DNA of 34,653 nt from a virus. The notes under the pieces are model-generated. The model was given only the letters and a program-made list of their open reading frames with translations, made no database searches and was not told where the DNA came from. Of the stretch, positions 23,301 to 31,970 are shown in pieces; position 1 is the first letter of the stretch, and the number at the start of each line of letters is the position of its first letter. The position numbers and the translations under genes are program-made. The stretch is taken from the IMG/VR virus record IMGVR_UViG_3300032223_001401, positions 1-34,653 of that record, one strand, 5' to 3'.

Positions 23301-25478
23301 GCAAAGGGCAAAGTTCAAAACTTAGTACCAACCAAAGGACAAAGTCCATTTAATGGAATGGAAAATCAATTAAGAAAACAAGGTCTTGCACAGGGTGGCA
23401 TTGATTTCCTAACTGGATTGAGTCCAGATGATTATGCCAAAGTTGGTTCAAAGTTTATTGAAATTGATAAAAAGACTGGAGCAATTAGATTAAAAAATGC
23501 ACAACAACTTAATGCTTTAATTAATAATATTGCTGTTGGAGAATTTGTTAATGCAAATGAAAAAATAATTACAAGTACAAGAAATCAAGATGTTGCCATT
23601 AAAAAATTAATTGGTGCTGGTATGTCTCTTGATAATGCTTATGCTGCAGTTTCTGATGAGGCTTTCGCTGCTGCAATTGCTACTGGAAAATTTGATGCAG
23701 CAACAATTAAAGCCATGGTATCTACAAAAAATCAAGCAGATTCTGCTGCAAAATTAGCGGAGCAATTAAAGGCTGCAAGAACATATTTTAATAATTTTAG
23801 CATTGAATTAACTGATCAAAAAACATATTCCCAACTTGCTGGGCAACTTAAAACAATGGGTATGGATGCCGATATGATTTCAAATATTCTATCTGATCCA
23901 AATGTTGCTAAAGGATTAATTGAAGAATTTAAAAATGGAGAAGTGACCGCACAAACCATTTTGGAAACTGTTCAAAAGATTAAAGACTTAACATTACAAA
24001 AAGCAATTACCGATATGCAGGCTGGAAATTATTCTGCTGCATTTCAGCCTGGATATGATGCTGCACAAAAAATGTTTGATATTCAACAAAGGTTATTAGA
24101 GCAGTCATATAGGCCTCTTTTAAAGATAGATCAGGATAGAATAGATGCTGCACAAAAATTAGCAGATGCCAAGCAAAAAGAAATTGATGCACAACAAAAA
24201 AATGTAGATATTGCTCAAGCCGAAGTAGATGCTGCAAATAAACTTATAGAAACACAAAATACTAGAAATGATAAATTAAATCACGATTTAACATTAATTG
24301 ATCATGCAACACAAGCAATTAACGATAAATATGATGCTCAAAAACAAGCATTACAAGAAATCGCATCAGTTAATGATTATATTATTGGTCAACAAGGAAA
24401 ACAATTAACCCTTGCAGATTCATTAACTCAGGGAGACATTGGTGCAGCAGCAAAGGCTGTACAAGATATGCGATCTGCATCTGCTACAAATGCTATTTCA
24501 GTTCAACAAAAAGCATTAGATGCAGCACAAGCAAATCAAATTGCAAACTTAAAAAATGATGAAGGTAAAACAAAACTTCAAATAGAACAAGAGCAATGGA
24601 CTATCTCAGAAACAATTTATGGAATTCAACAAAATCAATTAAAGGTTGCACAGTCTCATTTAGATGCAGCAAATGCACTCTTAACTACAAAACAAAATGA
24701 ACTTAAAGTCTTACAAGATAGCGTTACAAGTGCACAGGCAACCCTTGATGCTGACAAAGCAAGACTAGATACTGAAACACAAGCATTGACTGTTCTTGGT
24801 CAAACAAAACAGCAATGGGATGATATGAAATTAAAAATTGATGCAGCCCAATTAGCACAGGATGAACTTGCAACAACACAAATGGCAGCAGCATTAGCAA
24901 CTGCAAAACTTGTTGATAGCAAGTGGTCTGGAATTTTAGATTATTACAAACAATATAAAGATAAAACTGTAACTATTACAACATTAGTTCAAACTATATA
25001 CTCTGCAGTAAGTGCACCAGCACCTACCTCAACACCTGCACCATCTCCAATGGTTTCTTATAATCCAACTACTGGACTTTCTTACAACCCTAATGGTACT
25101 CCACCACCAGCAGCACCTGCTGCACCAACAGTTACTTCTGCAGATATAATTGCAGCAAGAAAAGCACAATATGGATATTTATCAAAAGGCGGAATTGTTC
25201 CAAAATATTTTGCTGTTGGTGGATATGCAAAGGGTACAGATACAGTCCCAGCAATGCTTACCCCAGGTGAATTTGTTATGAGTAAGTATGCGGTTAATAC
25301 TCATGGAGTAGATACTCTTAGCGCTATGAATAAGGGAGATTCTCCTGCCAACGCAGTGTATACTTATAACCTAAGTGTAAATGTTAAGTCTGATGCTAAT
25401 CCAAACGATATTGCTAGAGTAGTAATGACACAAATTAAACAAATAGATTCTCAAAGAGTTAGAGGGGTTGGTAAATAA
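17316..25478 (+). CDS. Tape measure protein
   Basis: This 2720-residue protein is by far the longest gene and follows the chaperones, as tape measures do. It sets tail length and runs through the tube. Residues about 188-480 match the phage-tail minor-protein/TP901 core (GRQLMVGFTVPLMYFGSVAG, then FFMTAMREGGIDAAQGANAI, MFGKFQFARVSTLM). Hydrophobic segments lie at about 540-580, 1266-1332 and 1521-1575 (glycine-rich), possible membrane-inserting parts. The tape-measure motifs GTSDSIPAMLSNGEAVVP (about residue 675), SPSRKMRTIGEQGGEGLIVG (about 1093) and GTDTVPAMLTPGEFVMS (about 2640) are present. Residues about 2250-2530 are a long heptad-like helix rich in Q, A, K and D. No peptidase or lysozyme motif was seen. 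The start follows AAAGAGGT by eight bases. Confidence 0.95.
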   Translation: MADVQSNIKVSIDTSEALAQLKLLQREISAFHSSMAKTGAAGTAVSANMQQNLLNSINSSGKFYAEMTRIKTTTEAFSTALAKNQFSMKEYFRYAGAATQTFGKLFAQEHETINKVARENVKTLQTQYIKLGRDANGALQGISVRPLSLDMNNLQTQTALAAQKQALLNQLLRQGSTNLLNFGKNTQWAGRQLMVGFTVPLMYFGSVAGKTFMQLEEQAIRFKRVYGDMFTSNADTNKALKDVQNIANQFTQYGVAVADTMSMAADVAATGKMGADLMAQVTNANKLAVLGGIDQKKSLDTIISLTSTFGIATNDLSKNIDFLNAVENQTILNIDDLTTAIPKAAPVVKQLGGNVQDLAFFMTAMREGGIDAAQGANAIKSALASMINPTKAAKDMLGGFGIDVVGLVNADKGNVKKMVLDLASAFNTLDPMNRAKAIEAMFGKFQFARVSTLMQNVIKEGSQAQTVLGLTKATTEELAILSERELKKVSDSPMYKFKKQVQDLKTAIAPIGGEFIKALTPVLKFFGGIFEKFNNLSDGSKHFIVMLTTILAGIGPLVLMSFGLLANGVANIIKLFVGVKSLFNGVGKSSAGLGEQTNYLTQQQMENAASAASLDQAHQRLEQRFTAEAEAIKLLVLSYEQAIAAQRMFAMSPMPTGMRPGIKLATGGIISGPGTGTSDSIPAMLSNGEAVVPAENVKKFPELTSGLVSGNIPGFAEGYSPGGYPQYRAIANRGVMQEVIRRNQEFAASQAAAASAAAAKMSAETAMIAVKTSSVGRQLGNIGVGSNSFAFSNLANKNTSVKIQELINKTTGQIDESIVAALTKLQSETKVTVVKFKEEVAAQAKALGQSVPADLMLSRSQSRVRTTRYSAPSGLGSVRDQLIIERGFVAANAELERAETSARAMATTLSDLGFSSKQIDAAIQLDRSHMVAMSNNAKKLSEAWHSSLWMTQTSGENNGIANSLAMSAKNRKIYENALKELGVDTETQAALMSKINQNIGLTEKELFIQGNVLRKIADDAAIGLISAKEISPKFAAYAKAVADGADARLIMAQEQGIALENATIRTTEEVSARVAKLAAALPEGAAESLAVASPSRKMRTIGEQGGEGLIVGAKEALANSQAVGRQLGASAVPMPAGSQARNAVALYGTGPVDAEAKSVRRQLETVAKRQLAESKIQLALDEKISQSKQQLYGTTGQITQDMRTQRRLAESQAKALLVAQRERMLAEEELATQTKSNGFISNMLEKLKQKALRDRAVAEEGAARGGMGGKLMGVSMLAMAGSMLPGALGQLSQKIMMATMAMAAFEQIMPMMTTPVGAAVTAFVAIGAAVWKLRSEFDSTRASVMKLHESIGASTNSLRQLSVGAGKVTAGEAMDRARANALQPYNVQSGKSTYGESFVQSENGKATLKNLQGLMVQNGKVIAGGSDAAAQSLTSQLMAAVTSGALTKAQADSIAANMAVKLGDAGLGIKIRAKLDSVLGPNGENLLTDPLEIRLKVMQNQQNSANQATRTLNNNKIGGFMSTKIATTGSIAASAGAGALTGAIIGGSIPILGETGVGEAIGAVVGTIVGSIGGYFKNRANNKKMAALAGAAVAEQTMALQQNKEQLDSLDLYYQKKVDELKIQGQLVKAEEAQTRWTTERNKLVKEAAGYNKTIIDQYNQAGGNQEALLNGAKNAVKDKWKGTNSAAFVDAAQNMLGDARSNGGLNSGQEYLLTLKMSTGELDPQQVLNLIDPNNNEQTTKVMEIVTKFGSTTANQMSQIAGMFVDINGKPIDSLKTKFIATIAGAKTDKEAQDIMNLYADVAKGGGVYSADVAISFIDGNNTLRDQLIKDFKSLEDAVDKGVNIDVIYNIDQKLKGNIDETYFKNLSKDDKKKYLKTVETLVNIPAAKITGSASYIKWLGESGKYGGKDFKGKESDVKLISRYIEDMAYDVTKTGDQSTALPPGASGSGSTNTPTASPLDDLIKKVRDLRKDQQGLTVGWDASMKAMNALFTNAKGKVQNLVPTKGQSPFNGMENQLRKQGLAQGGIDFLTGLSPDDYAKVGSKFIEIDKKTGAIRLKNAQQLNALINNIAVGEFVNANEKIITSTRNQDVAIKKLIGAGMSLDNAYAAVSDEAFAAAIATGKFDAATIKAMVSTKNQADSAAKLAEQLKAARTYFNNFSIELTDQKTYSQLAGQLKTMGMDADMISNILSDPNVAKGLIEEFKNGEVTAQTILETVQKIKDLTLQKAITDMQAGNYSAAFQPGYDAAQKMFDIQQRLLEQSYRPLLKIDQDRIDAAQKLADAKQKEIDAQQKNVDIAQAEVDAANKLIETQNTRNDKLNHDLTLIDHATQAINDKYDAQKQALQEIASVNDYIIGQQGKQLTLADSLTQGDIGAAAKAVQDMRSASATNAISVQQKALDAAQANQIANLKNDEGKTKLQIEQEQWTISETIYGIQQNQLKVAQSHLDAANALLTTKQNELKVLQDSVTSAQATLDADKARLDTETQALTVLGQTKQQWDDMKLKIDAAQLAQDELATTQMAAALATAKLVDSKWSGILDYYKQYKDKTVTITTLVQTIYSAVSAPAPTSTPAPSPMVSYNPTTGLSYNPNGTPPPAAPAAPTVTSADIIAARKAQYGYLSKGGIVPKYFAVGGYAKGTDTVPAMLTPGEFVMSKYAVNTHGVDTLSAMNKGDSPANAVYTYNLSVNVKSDANPNDIARVVMTQIKQIDSQRVRGVGK

Positions 25479-26104
25479 TGTCATCTTCAAATTATATGAC
25501 TGGAAGAAAAAAATATAGCAGACCACAAGCCATGCTATGGGCAGATAACCCTGGAACTTTAGTAGATGGACTCTATATACCAAATGGCTATGAAATAGGC
25601 TCAAATACGGGTTCAGAGACAGATACGACCCTTTTTGACCAGTTCTTAATACTTTCAGATGATAACAGGGCACCAATTTCATTTACTCAAAATAGAATTG
25701 AAAAAAGAGAGCGAATGATAAATGGCAGAATGAGGTCTTATCATATTGCAGATAAATTACACCTTTCAACTAATTGGACATTGTTGCCATCTAGATCAGC
25801 ATCTTCAAATCCAGATTTTAATTTATCTACGGGAAAAACAACAAGTTCTGCATATACTAGTGATAATGGAGCGGGTGGAGTAGAACTTTTAGATTGGTAC
25901 GAAAACCATCAAGGTCCATTTTGGGTATATTTAGCGTATGATAAATATTCTACATTTGGCAAAGAAGATTCTGATTATCAAAAATTAGGACAATATAATC
26001 AAATTGTTGAAATGTTTTTTGCAGATTTTTCTTATTCTGTTGAAAAACGTGGTGGATCAAATTATGATCTTTGGAATATTTCTGTAACACTGGAAGAGGC
26101 ATAA
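25478..26104 (+). CDS. Distal tail protein (Dit-like)
   Basis: This 208-residue protein sits between tape measure and hub, the usual place of the distal tail protein, which forms the ring at the tube tip. It contains PQAMLWADNPGTLVDGLYIP, RMRSYHIADKLHLSTNWTLL and ELLDWYENHQGPFWVYLAYD, and ends YSVEKRGGSNYDLWNISVTL, a beta-rich closing typical of Dit N-domains. It is short, with no added carbohydrate-binding domain. AGAGGGG precedes its TAATG start. The function is inferred mainly from order and size. Confidence 0.62.
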   Translation: MSSSNYMTGRKKYSRPQAMLWADNPGTLVDGLYIPNGYEIGSNTGSETDTTLFDQFLILSDDNRAPISFTQNRIEKRERMINGRMRSYHIADKLHLSTNWTLLPSRSASSNPDFNLSTGKTTSSAYTSDNGAGGVELLDWYENHQGPFWVYLAYDKYSTFGKEDSDYQKLGQYNQIVEMFFADFSYSVEKRGGSNYDLWNISVTLEEA

Positions 26105-29100
26105 TGTTTTTTAATGAAGAACTGAAAACATTTTTAAAATCTTCTTCAACCATAAGAAGTCAATCTGCTGTTATTGCAGAATGGAATATGAATATTGCTT
26201 CCAATATAAGTCAGATTGGAAACTATAGATATCGACCACTTGATGCAGTTGGAAGTAAATATAAGAACATAATATCAACTTTTGACGAAAATGATTCAGG
26301 AAACTATTATACAAATGCAACAGATTCAGACATTATTGTGGATGGAGGATTTGATAATTTGGATGTTCCGATGTCTTTTGTTGCAAAAAAAGATAAAATA
26401 AAAATGCTTTATTCTTTAGAAGATTGTTTTAAAAGATTTAGACCAAGATCTGGAATTAATAAAGCAACTTTTTTAAATTCAAGATTTTTACATAATACTA
26501 ATATTGATATGGCACAAAGACCAAGATATTATATGTCTGATAAAAATGATCAATTTAAATATTGGACTTCTTATAGGGTAGATGCAAATACAGAAAGAGG
26601 TATTGCTAATATTTTAAATAATGCACAAAACTATATTGAAGATGCTGCTCCATATGTAGTTTATAAAAATTCTGTACCAGCAAATAGAGTTATTGTTAAG
26701 ATGCAAACAAATGTTGGAAGTATAGATTTAGGTCCTTTTTCTGGCGCTTCGGGTACAAAAAATGATCCATTATATGGATATGAAAATCAAACCACTCCCG
26801 TTAAATGGAAAATACAAAAACTATTAAACAAAAATTGGATAGATATAATATCGTTTGATGCAAATTCACGTAGAGAAGATGGCAGTTCTGTAATTAAAGA
26901 AGATGGATATGTGGAATTATCTTATGGACTTATAGTGCCAAAACAATATAGAGATAGATTTGTTAAAGCAGAAGAATATTCAAGTCCAGATTTGTTACCA
27001 GAAAAATCAATTTTGGGATACGCTTATTTAATTAAATCAAATAGTAATGATGTTGGTCAGTATTATATTTATACCGATAATGGCTATGAAACTTTTATTC
27101 CGCATTACGGATGGTCTCTTCAAGAAGAAACGGTAGATAGACTTACTAATTTTGCAACAGACCTTACTTCGCCTACTAAATATATAAATCCTTCAAATGG
27201 TCAGTATTCTTATAGAGAGTTTGAGTTTTTGGATGGGTTAAGAATTGTTGTTGATACTATGAATAAGGTTGATTCTACATTTGATTTAATTGAACTTTCT
27301 CCTAGACTAACTGTAGATCTATCAGACAAAATAATTGATTTTAACATTAAAAAAACTTCTGGTGATTTAGGAAGTGATGGTTTGCCAGTTGGTCAATTAT
27401 TAGCATCAACGGGAACAATTAAATTATTTGATTATGATCAAACCTTTAATGAAAATAACACTGATAGCATTATTTTAAATTATATTAATAATAATATTCA
27501 ATTAAAATTTTATGAAATTATTGTTAATGTTGATGGATATGATTATTTTATACCAATTAAAACTTTATATTCTGAAGGTTTTCCAAAAACAACATCAGTA
27601 GATAGAACTGTTGAGTTAACACTAAGAGATATGTTCTTTTATTTAGAGTCTCTCACTGCTCCACAATTGCTTGCAACAAGTGCATCTTTAAGTTATGCAG
27701 TATCTTTATTATTAGATTCAGTTGGTTTTTCTAATTATGTATTTAAAAGATTAGCATCTGAATCAGAGTTGATAATTCCTTACTTTTATATTTCACCAGA
27801 TAAAACAATTGCACAAGTTTTAAATGACTTGGCAATATCGACACAAACCTCCATGTTTTTTGATGAATACAATAATTTTGTAATGATGAGCAAAAACTAC
27901 ATAATGCCATCAAGCACAGATAGAGAGACTGATTTTGTTTTGTCTGGATCGGATAGCGAAAACTTATCTAATATTATTGAAGTTTCATCACAAGATAAAG
28001 CAGTATATAATGATGGAAAAATAATATATAATACAAGATATATTCAAAAAACTTATGGTTCTATTAAACAAGCCAGCCTGGTTGATTCTGACAAAACTTG
28101 GATTTATAAACCAGTTTTACTTTGGGAAGTTGCAGCATCAGACAATACTAAATCTACTAATGATCAAGTATCAACTCAGTCTAGTTATGTTCTTGGTGCA
28201 ATTCCATTAAATTCATCACTAACAGCAAATCTTCCAACAGTTATAAATCATGAAGTTGTTAATAATTTAATGGATTTGGGAGAAGGTGTTTATTGGCTAA
28301 CAAGAAATGCTGGTTATTTTTATGCAAATTCAGAAATAATTAAATATGATGCAGTTCAGTATAATGTCGCTGGTATAGGAAACGTGTGGATATCAAGTGC
28401 ACAAGAGTATCAAGATTATTTTTCTAAAATAAGTTTTAATGGCAAAATTTATCCCACTGGATTAATTAGAATTTATTCTGAACCAAACTATGAAGTAGTT
28501 GACGGTGTCTTTAGATTTAAAGATGGAGATGTTGCAAAACATGGAAGAGGTCAATTTGGAACAACTGTGGTATCACATGAGGCTGGAATTAATTCTTATT
28601 GGTCTGATAATGCAAATGTAAGAGGATGTGAGATGAATTCAGATTATTTATTTACTTTAACCGATCAATCTGACCAAACAGTATCTTATCAAGTTGCATC
28701 TGCTGGAGTAAATAATTCTTTGGCACAAAAATCTACAAGAAATGGAATAATAAAAAACTTTTTATCAAGTACTTATTTAACAGAATCAAATGTAAATAAG
28801 ATGCAATCAACGCAAACAGGAACAGTTCAATCATCTGCTTTAATTTTAAATGGTCCAGATTTTGGTACAACTGATAATCCATTAGGATTTATATCATATG
28901 TGTATAAGCCATTAACTAATAAATTTAAGCATTTTGGAACAAGAATGAGAATTGTTGGAAAAATTGAAAACAATGATGTTCGTGGTCAATCTCCAATTGG
29001 AACAAATACATACTACGTTGTTACTGGACTAACACCAGATCAAAATATTAATGTTGGGGGTGGATCTGGTGGTTTGGGAATAATGCTTAACCCAGAAACA

Positions 29101-30363
29101 AATAATGGATATTATTTTGAAATTATTGCTCTTGCTGCTAATAATATAAATAATTACAGCAACACTTATGATAACTTACATAATATAATTTTTTATAAAA
29201 TTGGTAAAGACCCATCTTCATCTAAAGCAGTTCCAATTAAACTTTGGGGTGGATTATCAAATATTATAGTAGACGATGGAAAATTTACTGGTCAATATAG
29301 AATGGTTGGTGAACAAAATCCAACAGTCTATGATCTTGCAGTAGAATATCAAGATATAGGTTCAGTTAGAAGATTCTTTTTGTACTTAAATAACAAACTT
29401 ATTGCAACTGTAGACGATGTTAACCCATTGCCAGTTTATAATAATATGGCAATTTTTACTCGTGGAGCATCTAGGTGTATGTTTGAAAATGTTTATGCAT
29501 TGACAAATAATTATAGTCAAAATACATCTTTTTCTTTAGATACTCCAACATTATCAGCAATAGATGATCCAGAAATAAATGCAAATGAATCATTTAGTAA
29601 ATATGCCATGAGTGGAATAGTTCAATCAACATTTTTATCAGGAATTAGTCCTAGCGAACCACCTAAATATAATATGTATTTTGATGAATTTGGAACTATT
29701 ATGCGAGAGGCATCATATTTTAATATTAGATATGATAAAGCCTATCCAGCACTTTATGCTAAATTATCACCAACTTTTAATAGAATAAAAGGATATACCG
29801 TTTCTGGATTTAGAGCAGGCTCATATGGTGCAGAATTTTTAATTTTTAATGCTACAGATACTGCTTTAAGTTTAGATGAAACTACTGGAAATTATTTAAG
29901 AATTCAAGGTATTACGTTTACGCAGCAATCACAGCATGAACTTAGCGTAGATACTTATTATGGAAAGCATAGTGATTTTAGCAATAGTACTTTTACAAAT
30001 ATACCATTGATAAAGTCACCACTCAAATCTTCAAACAATTACGAAGACATTAAAATAAGCAGGATGTCTTACGGCAGAAAAGAATTTTCTTTAGATACTC
30101 CATATGTACAAACTTCAGAGGATGCAGATTTGTTAATGGAATGGTTATTATCTAAAATATCAAAACCAAGAAAATCTGTTGGTTTAAAAATTTTTAGTAT
30201 TCCAACAATTCAATTAGGTGACATTGTAACCATCGACTACAAAGATTCTGATGGAATAGATCAAATTGTTCCAGATTCCACAAGATTTTTAGTATATAAT
30301 ATTGATTATTCAAAAGATTCTTCTGGACCCAACATGACAGTATATTTAAGTGAGGTAATATAA
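26104..30363 (+). CDS. Tail hub / tail-associated protein with an inserted lectin-like domain
   Basis: The start is taken at ATG 26104 (TAATG junction, GGAAGAGG upstream), giving 1419 residues; an in-frame ATG at 26071 would reach into the preceding gene. Hub features are LSPRLTVDLSDKIIDFNIKK, the block YFYISPDKTIAQVLNDLAIS with FFDEYNNFVMMSKNY, and a C-terminus with EDADLLMEWLLSKISKPRKS and IPTIQLGDIVTIDYKDSDG, typical of tail hubs of actinobacterial siphoviruses. Between them, around residues 935-1150, lies a concanavalin-like stretch (SAYPIG-type loops are absent, but HFGTRMRIVGKIEN, GLGIMLNPETNNGYYFEIIA and FFLYLNNKLIATVDDVN are typical strands). The hub links Dit to receptor-binding parts and may open the cell surface. 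No cell-wall hydrolase motif was recognised. Confidence 0.72.
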   Translation: MFFNEELKTFLKSSSTIRSQSAVIAEWNMNIASNISQIGNYRYRPLDAVGSKYKNIISTFDENDSGNYYTNATDSDIIVDGGFDNLDVPMSFVAKKDKIKMLYSLEDCFKRFRPRSGINKATFLNSRFLHNTNIDMAQRPRYYMSDKNDQFKYWTSYRVDANTERGIANILNNAQNYIEDAAPYVVYKNSVPANRVIVKMQTNVGSIDLGPFSGASGTKNDPLYGYENQTTPVKWKIQKLLNKNWIDIISFDANSRREDGSSVIKEDGYVELSYGLIVPKQYRDRFVKAEEYSSPDLLPEKSILGYAYLIKSNSNDVGQYYIYTDNGYETFIPHYGWSLQEETVDRLTNFATDLTSPTKYINPSNGQYSYREFEFLDGLRIVVDTMNKVDSTFDLIELSPRLTVDLSDKIIDFNIKKTSGDLGSDGLPVGQLLASTGTIKLFDYDQTFNENNTDSIILNYINNNIQLKFYEIIVNVDGYDYFIPIKTLYSEGFPKTTSVDRTVELTLRDMFFYLESLTAPQLLATSASLSYAVSLLLDSVGFSNYVFKRLASESELIIPYFYISPDKTIAQVLNDLAISTQTSMFFDEYNNFVMMSKNYIMPSSTDRETDFVLSGSDSENLSNIIEVSSQDKAVYNDGKIIYNTRYIQKTYGSIKQASLVDSDKTWIYKPVLLWEVAASDNTKSTNDQVSTQSSYVLGAIPLNSSLTANLPTVINHEVVNNLMDLGEGVYWLTRNAGYFYANSEIIKYDAVQYNVAGIGNVWISSAQEYQDYFSKISFNGKIYPTGLIRIYSEPNYEVVDGVFRFKDGDVAKHGRGQFGTTVVSHEAGINSYWSDNANVRGCEMNSDYLFTLTDQSDQTVSYQVASAGVNNSLAQKSTRNGIIKNFLSSTYLTESNVNKMQSTQTGTVQSSALILNGPDFGTTDNPLGFISYVYKPLTNKFKHFGTRMRIVGKIENNDVRGQSPIGTNTYYVVTGLTPDQNINVGGGSGGLGIMLNPETNNGYYFEIIALAANNINNYSNTYDNLHNIIFYKIGKDPSSSKAVPIKLWGGLSNIIVDDGKFTGQYRMVGEQNPTVYDLAVEYQDIGSVRRFFLYLNNKLIATVDDVNPLPVYNNMAIFTRGASRCMFENVYALTNNYSQNTSFSLDTPTLSAIDDPEINANESFSKYAMSGIVQSTFLSGISPSEPPKYNMYFDEFGTIMREASYFNIRYDKAYPALYAKLSPTFNRIKGYTVSGFRAGSYGAEFLIFNATDTALSLDETTGNYLRIQGITFTQQSQHELSVDTYYGKHSDFSNSTFTNIPLIKSPLKSSNNYEDIKISRMSYGRKEFSLDTPYVQTSEDADLLMEWLLSKISKPRKSVGLKIFSIPTIQLGDIVTIDYKDSDGIDQIVPDSTRFLVYNIDYSKDSSGPNMTVYLSEVI

Positions 30364-30851
30364 TGACAAATGCAGTTCCAAATGTGCCGATAATAACTCA
30401 ATCTACTTCTGCCAGTGGAGTAAAGATTGCAACTAAAGATATTATATTGTATCCAGACGAAACAGTTCCAGTTGAGGTAATGACTGATTTAATTTTTGAA
30501 GATATTGGTGGACAAGAGATTATAAATATAGCACGTAATGACATTATTAACGGACAAAATGTAATTTATCAACCTATTAAAAATATTACAAGTTTGTATT
30601 TTCAATATAACCCTCAAAATATTTTATCTTTACAAGATACATCAGAGGAATTTTTTAAAAAATTTCCTATTAAATTAGAAAATACTATTCCAAGTGTAGG
30701 TAATGGCCCCGACGGAGCAACAGTTTATATTGATCAAACAACTGGAAATATAGTTATTAATGTAATTAATCTTGCTTCTGATGAACAGGTTGAAGTAGAA
30801 ATATTAAAACAGGGAGAAGTGTTTAATGATACAATATATGGGGTGGAATAA
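30363..30851 (+). CDS. Small tail-tip protein, unrecognised
   Basis: This 162-residue, beta-rich protein starts inside the hub stop (TAATG) and ends directly against the next ATG. It contains ATKDIILYPDETVPVEVMTD, IYQPIKNITSLYFQYNPQNI and, near the end, GATVYIDQTTGNIVINVINL, which look like alternating strands. Position within the hub-fibre operon suggests a minor tail or baseplate component. No domain is recognised. Confidence 0.7.
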   Translation: MTNAVPNVPIITQSTSASGVKIATKDIILYPDETVPVEVMTDLIFEDIGGQEIINIARNDIINGQNVIYQPIKNITSLYFQYNPQNILSLQDTSEEFFKKFPIKLENTIPSVGNGPDGATVYIDQTTGNIVINVINLASDEQVEVEILKQGEVFNDTIYGVE

Positions 30852-31970
30852 ATGATAACTAATACTGGTAAAAATATACTTGCAAAATATTTAATTGGAC
30901 AAGCACCTGCTTACGCCTCTTATGTTGCTTTGGGCTGCGGACCAACCCCAGTAAGTTTAGACGCAACACTTGGAGATTATTCTGCAAAACAATCATTAGA
31001 TTTTGAAATGTTTAGAGTTCCAATTACATCCAGGGGATACGTAAATGAAGATGGAATATCAAAGGTAGTATTAACAGCAGAATTACCAACAGATGAAAGA
31101 TATGAGATTTCAGAAGTAGGAGTTTACTCTGCAGGATCTAATCCCTTGGCTGGAGCATATGATAGCAAGTCTATCTATGCTTTTACAAAAGATGAAAACT
31201 GGGAATATCATCAAACATCTTCTGCAATAGCAATTCCAATAGTTTATGATCCACTTGATGGCAGCGACAATGATAATATTATTAATCAAACTAGCAAAGT
31301 TTTTCAAACAAATGCTGACAATAGAATTTTTACAGATCAGAATAGAATTAATAGATATGAAACTTGTAGATTTTTTAATAACACCGTAATGATGGCAGGC
31401 AATACATCTAATCTTACAGTAAATGCAGGACATCTTGTTGTTAATTCTGGATCCGAACATGTTCATATTCAAGGAGTTAATTTAGATTTTAACAAGAATG
31501 CACCAACAGATGTTTTAAAGTTAGCATTTTCTGTTGCAAATAAAAATGGCACAGATACAGATATTCCAGATTCAGTTAGAGTTCTTTTAGAATTTAGTTC
31601 GGCTGATACCCATAACACTGGAGAGTGGGCAAGATTTGAAGCAATTTTAAATAAAGAAGATTATGATTTTGAAACAAATAGATATTTTGTTGTTACTAAG
31701 CAGTTACAACAACTTTATAAAAGTTCTGGATTTACTTGGAGTCTAGTTGACGTTGTTTCAATATATTCATCTGTTATTCAAAATAATCAAACTACAAATA
31801 GGTTTTATGTTTGTTTAGATGCAATAAGATTTGAAAATACTAATTCAACAAATCCTCTTTATGGATTAACTGGATATTCAGTTATTAAAAATAAAAATGC
31901 ACAAACTATTATTAAAGCAGCAAATACAACTAACTATATCGAATTTAGGTTTGCAATGGATGTGCAATAA
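30852..31970 (+). CDS. Putative tail fibre or baseplate-attached protein
   Basis: This 372-residue protein starts with ITNTGKNILAKYLIGQAPAY followed by ASYVALGCGP, then VVLTAELPTDERYEISEVGV. This resembles N-terminal attachment domains of phage fibre/collar proteins, where an 'ia.yl.g.....y.alG' opening is followed by 'i.EvGly'. The C-terminal part from about residue 190 is a separate beta-rich domain (AGHLVVNSGSEHVHIQGVNL, then VLLEFSSADTHNTGEWARFE) likely to be exposed. Receptor binding is possible but inferred. Confidence 0.6.
   Translation: MITNTGKNILAKYLIGQAPAYASYVALGCGPTPVSLDATLGDYSAKQSLDFEMFRVPITSRGYVNEDGISKVVLTAELPTDERYEISEVGVYSAGSNPLAGAYDSKSIYAFTKDENWEYHQTSSAIAIPIVYDPLDGSDNDNIINQTSKVFQTNADNRIFTDQNRINRYETCRFFNNTVMMAGNTSNLTVNAGHLVVNSGSEHVHIQGVNLDFNKNAPTDVLKLAFSVANKNGTDTDIPDSVRVLLEFSSADTHNTGEWARFEAILNKEDYDFETNRYFVVTKQLQQLYKSSGFTWSLVDVVSIYSSVIQNNQTTNRFYVCLDAIRFENTNSTNPLYGLTGYSVIKNKNAQTIIKAANTTNYIEFRFAMDVQ

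Noticed and set aside
26071-26103. ATG at 26071 as start of the tail hub
   Set aside because: It would overlap the distal tail gene by 34 bases; ATG 26104 forms the TAATG junction typical of this genome.
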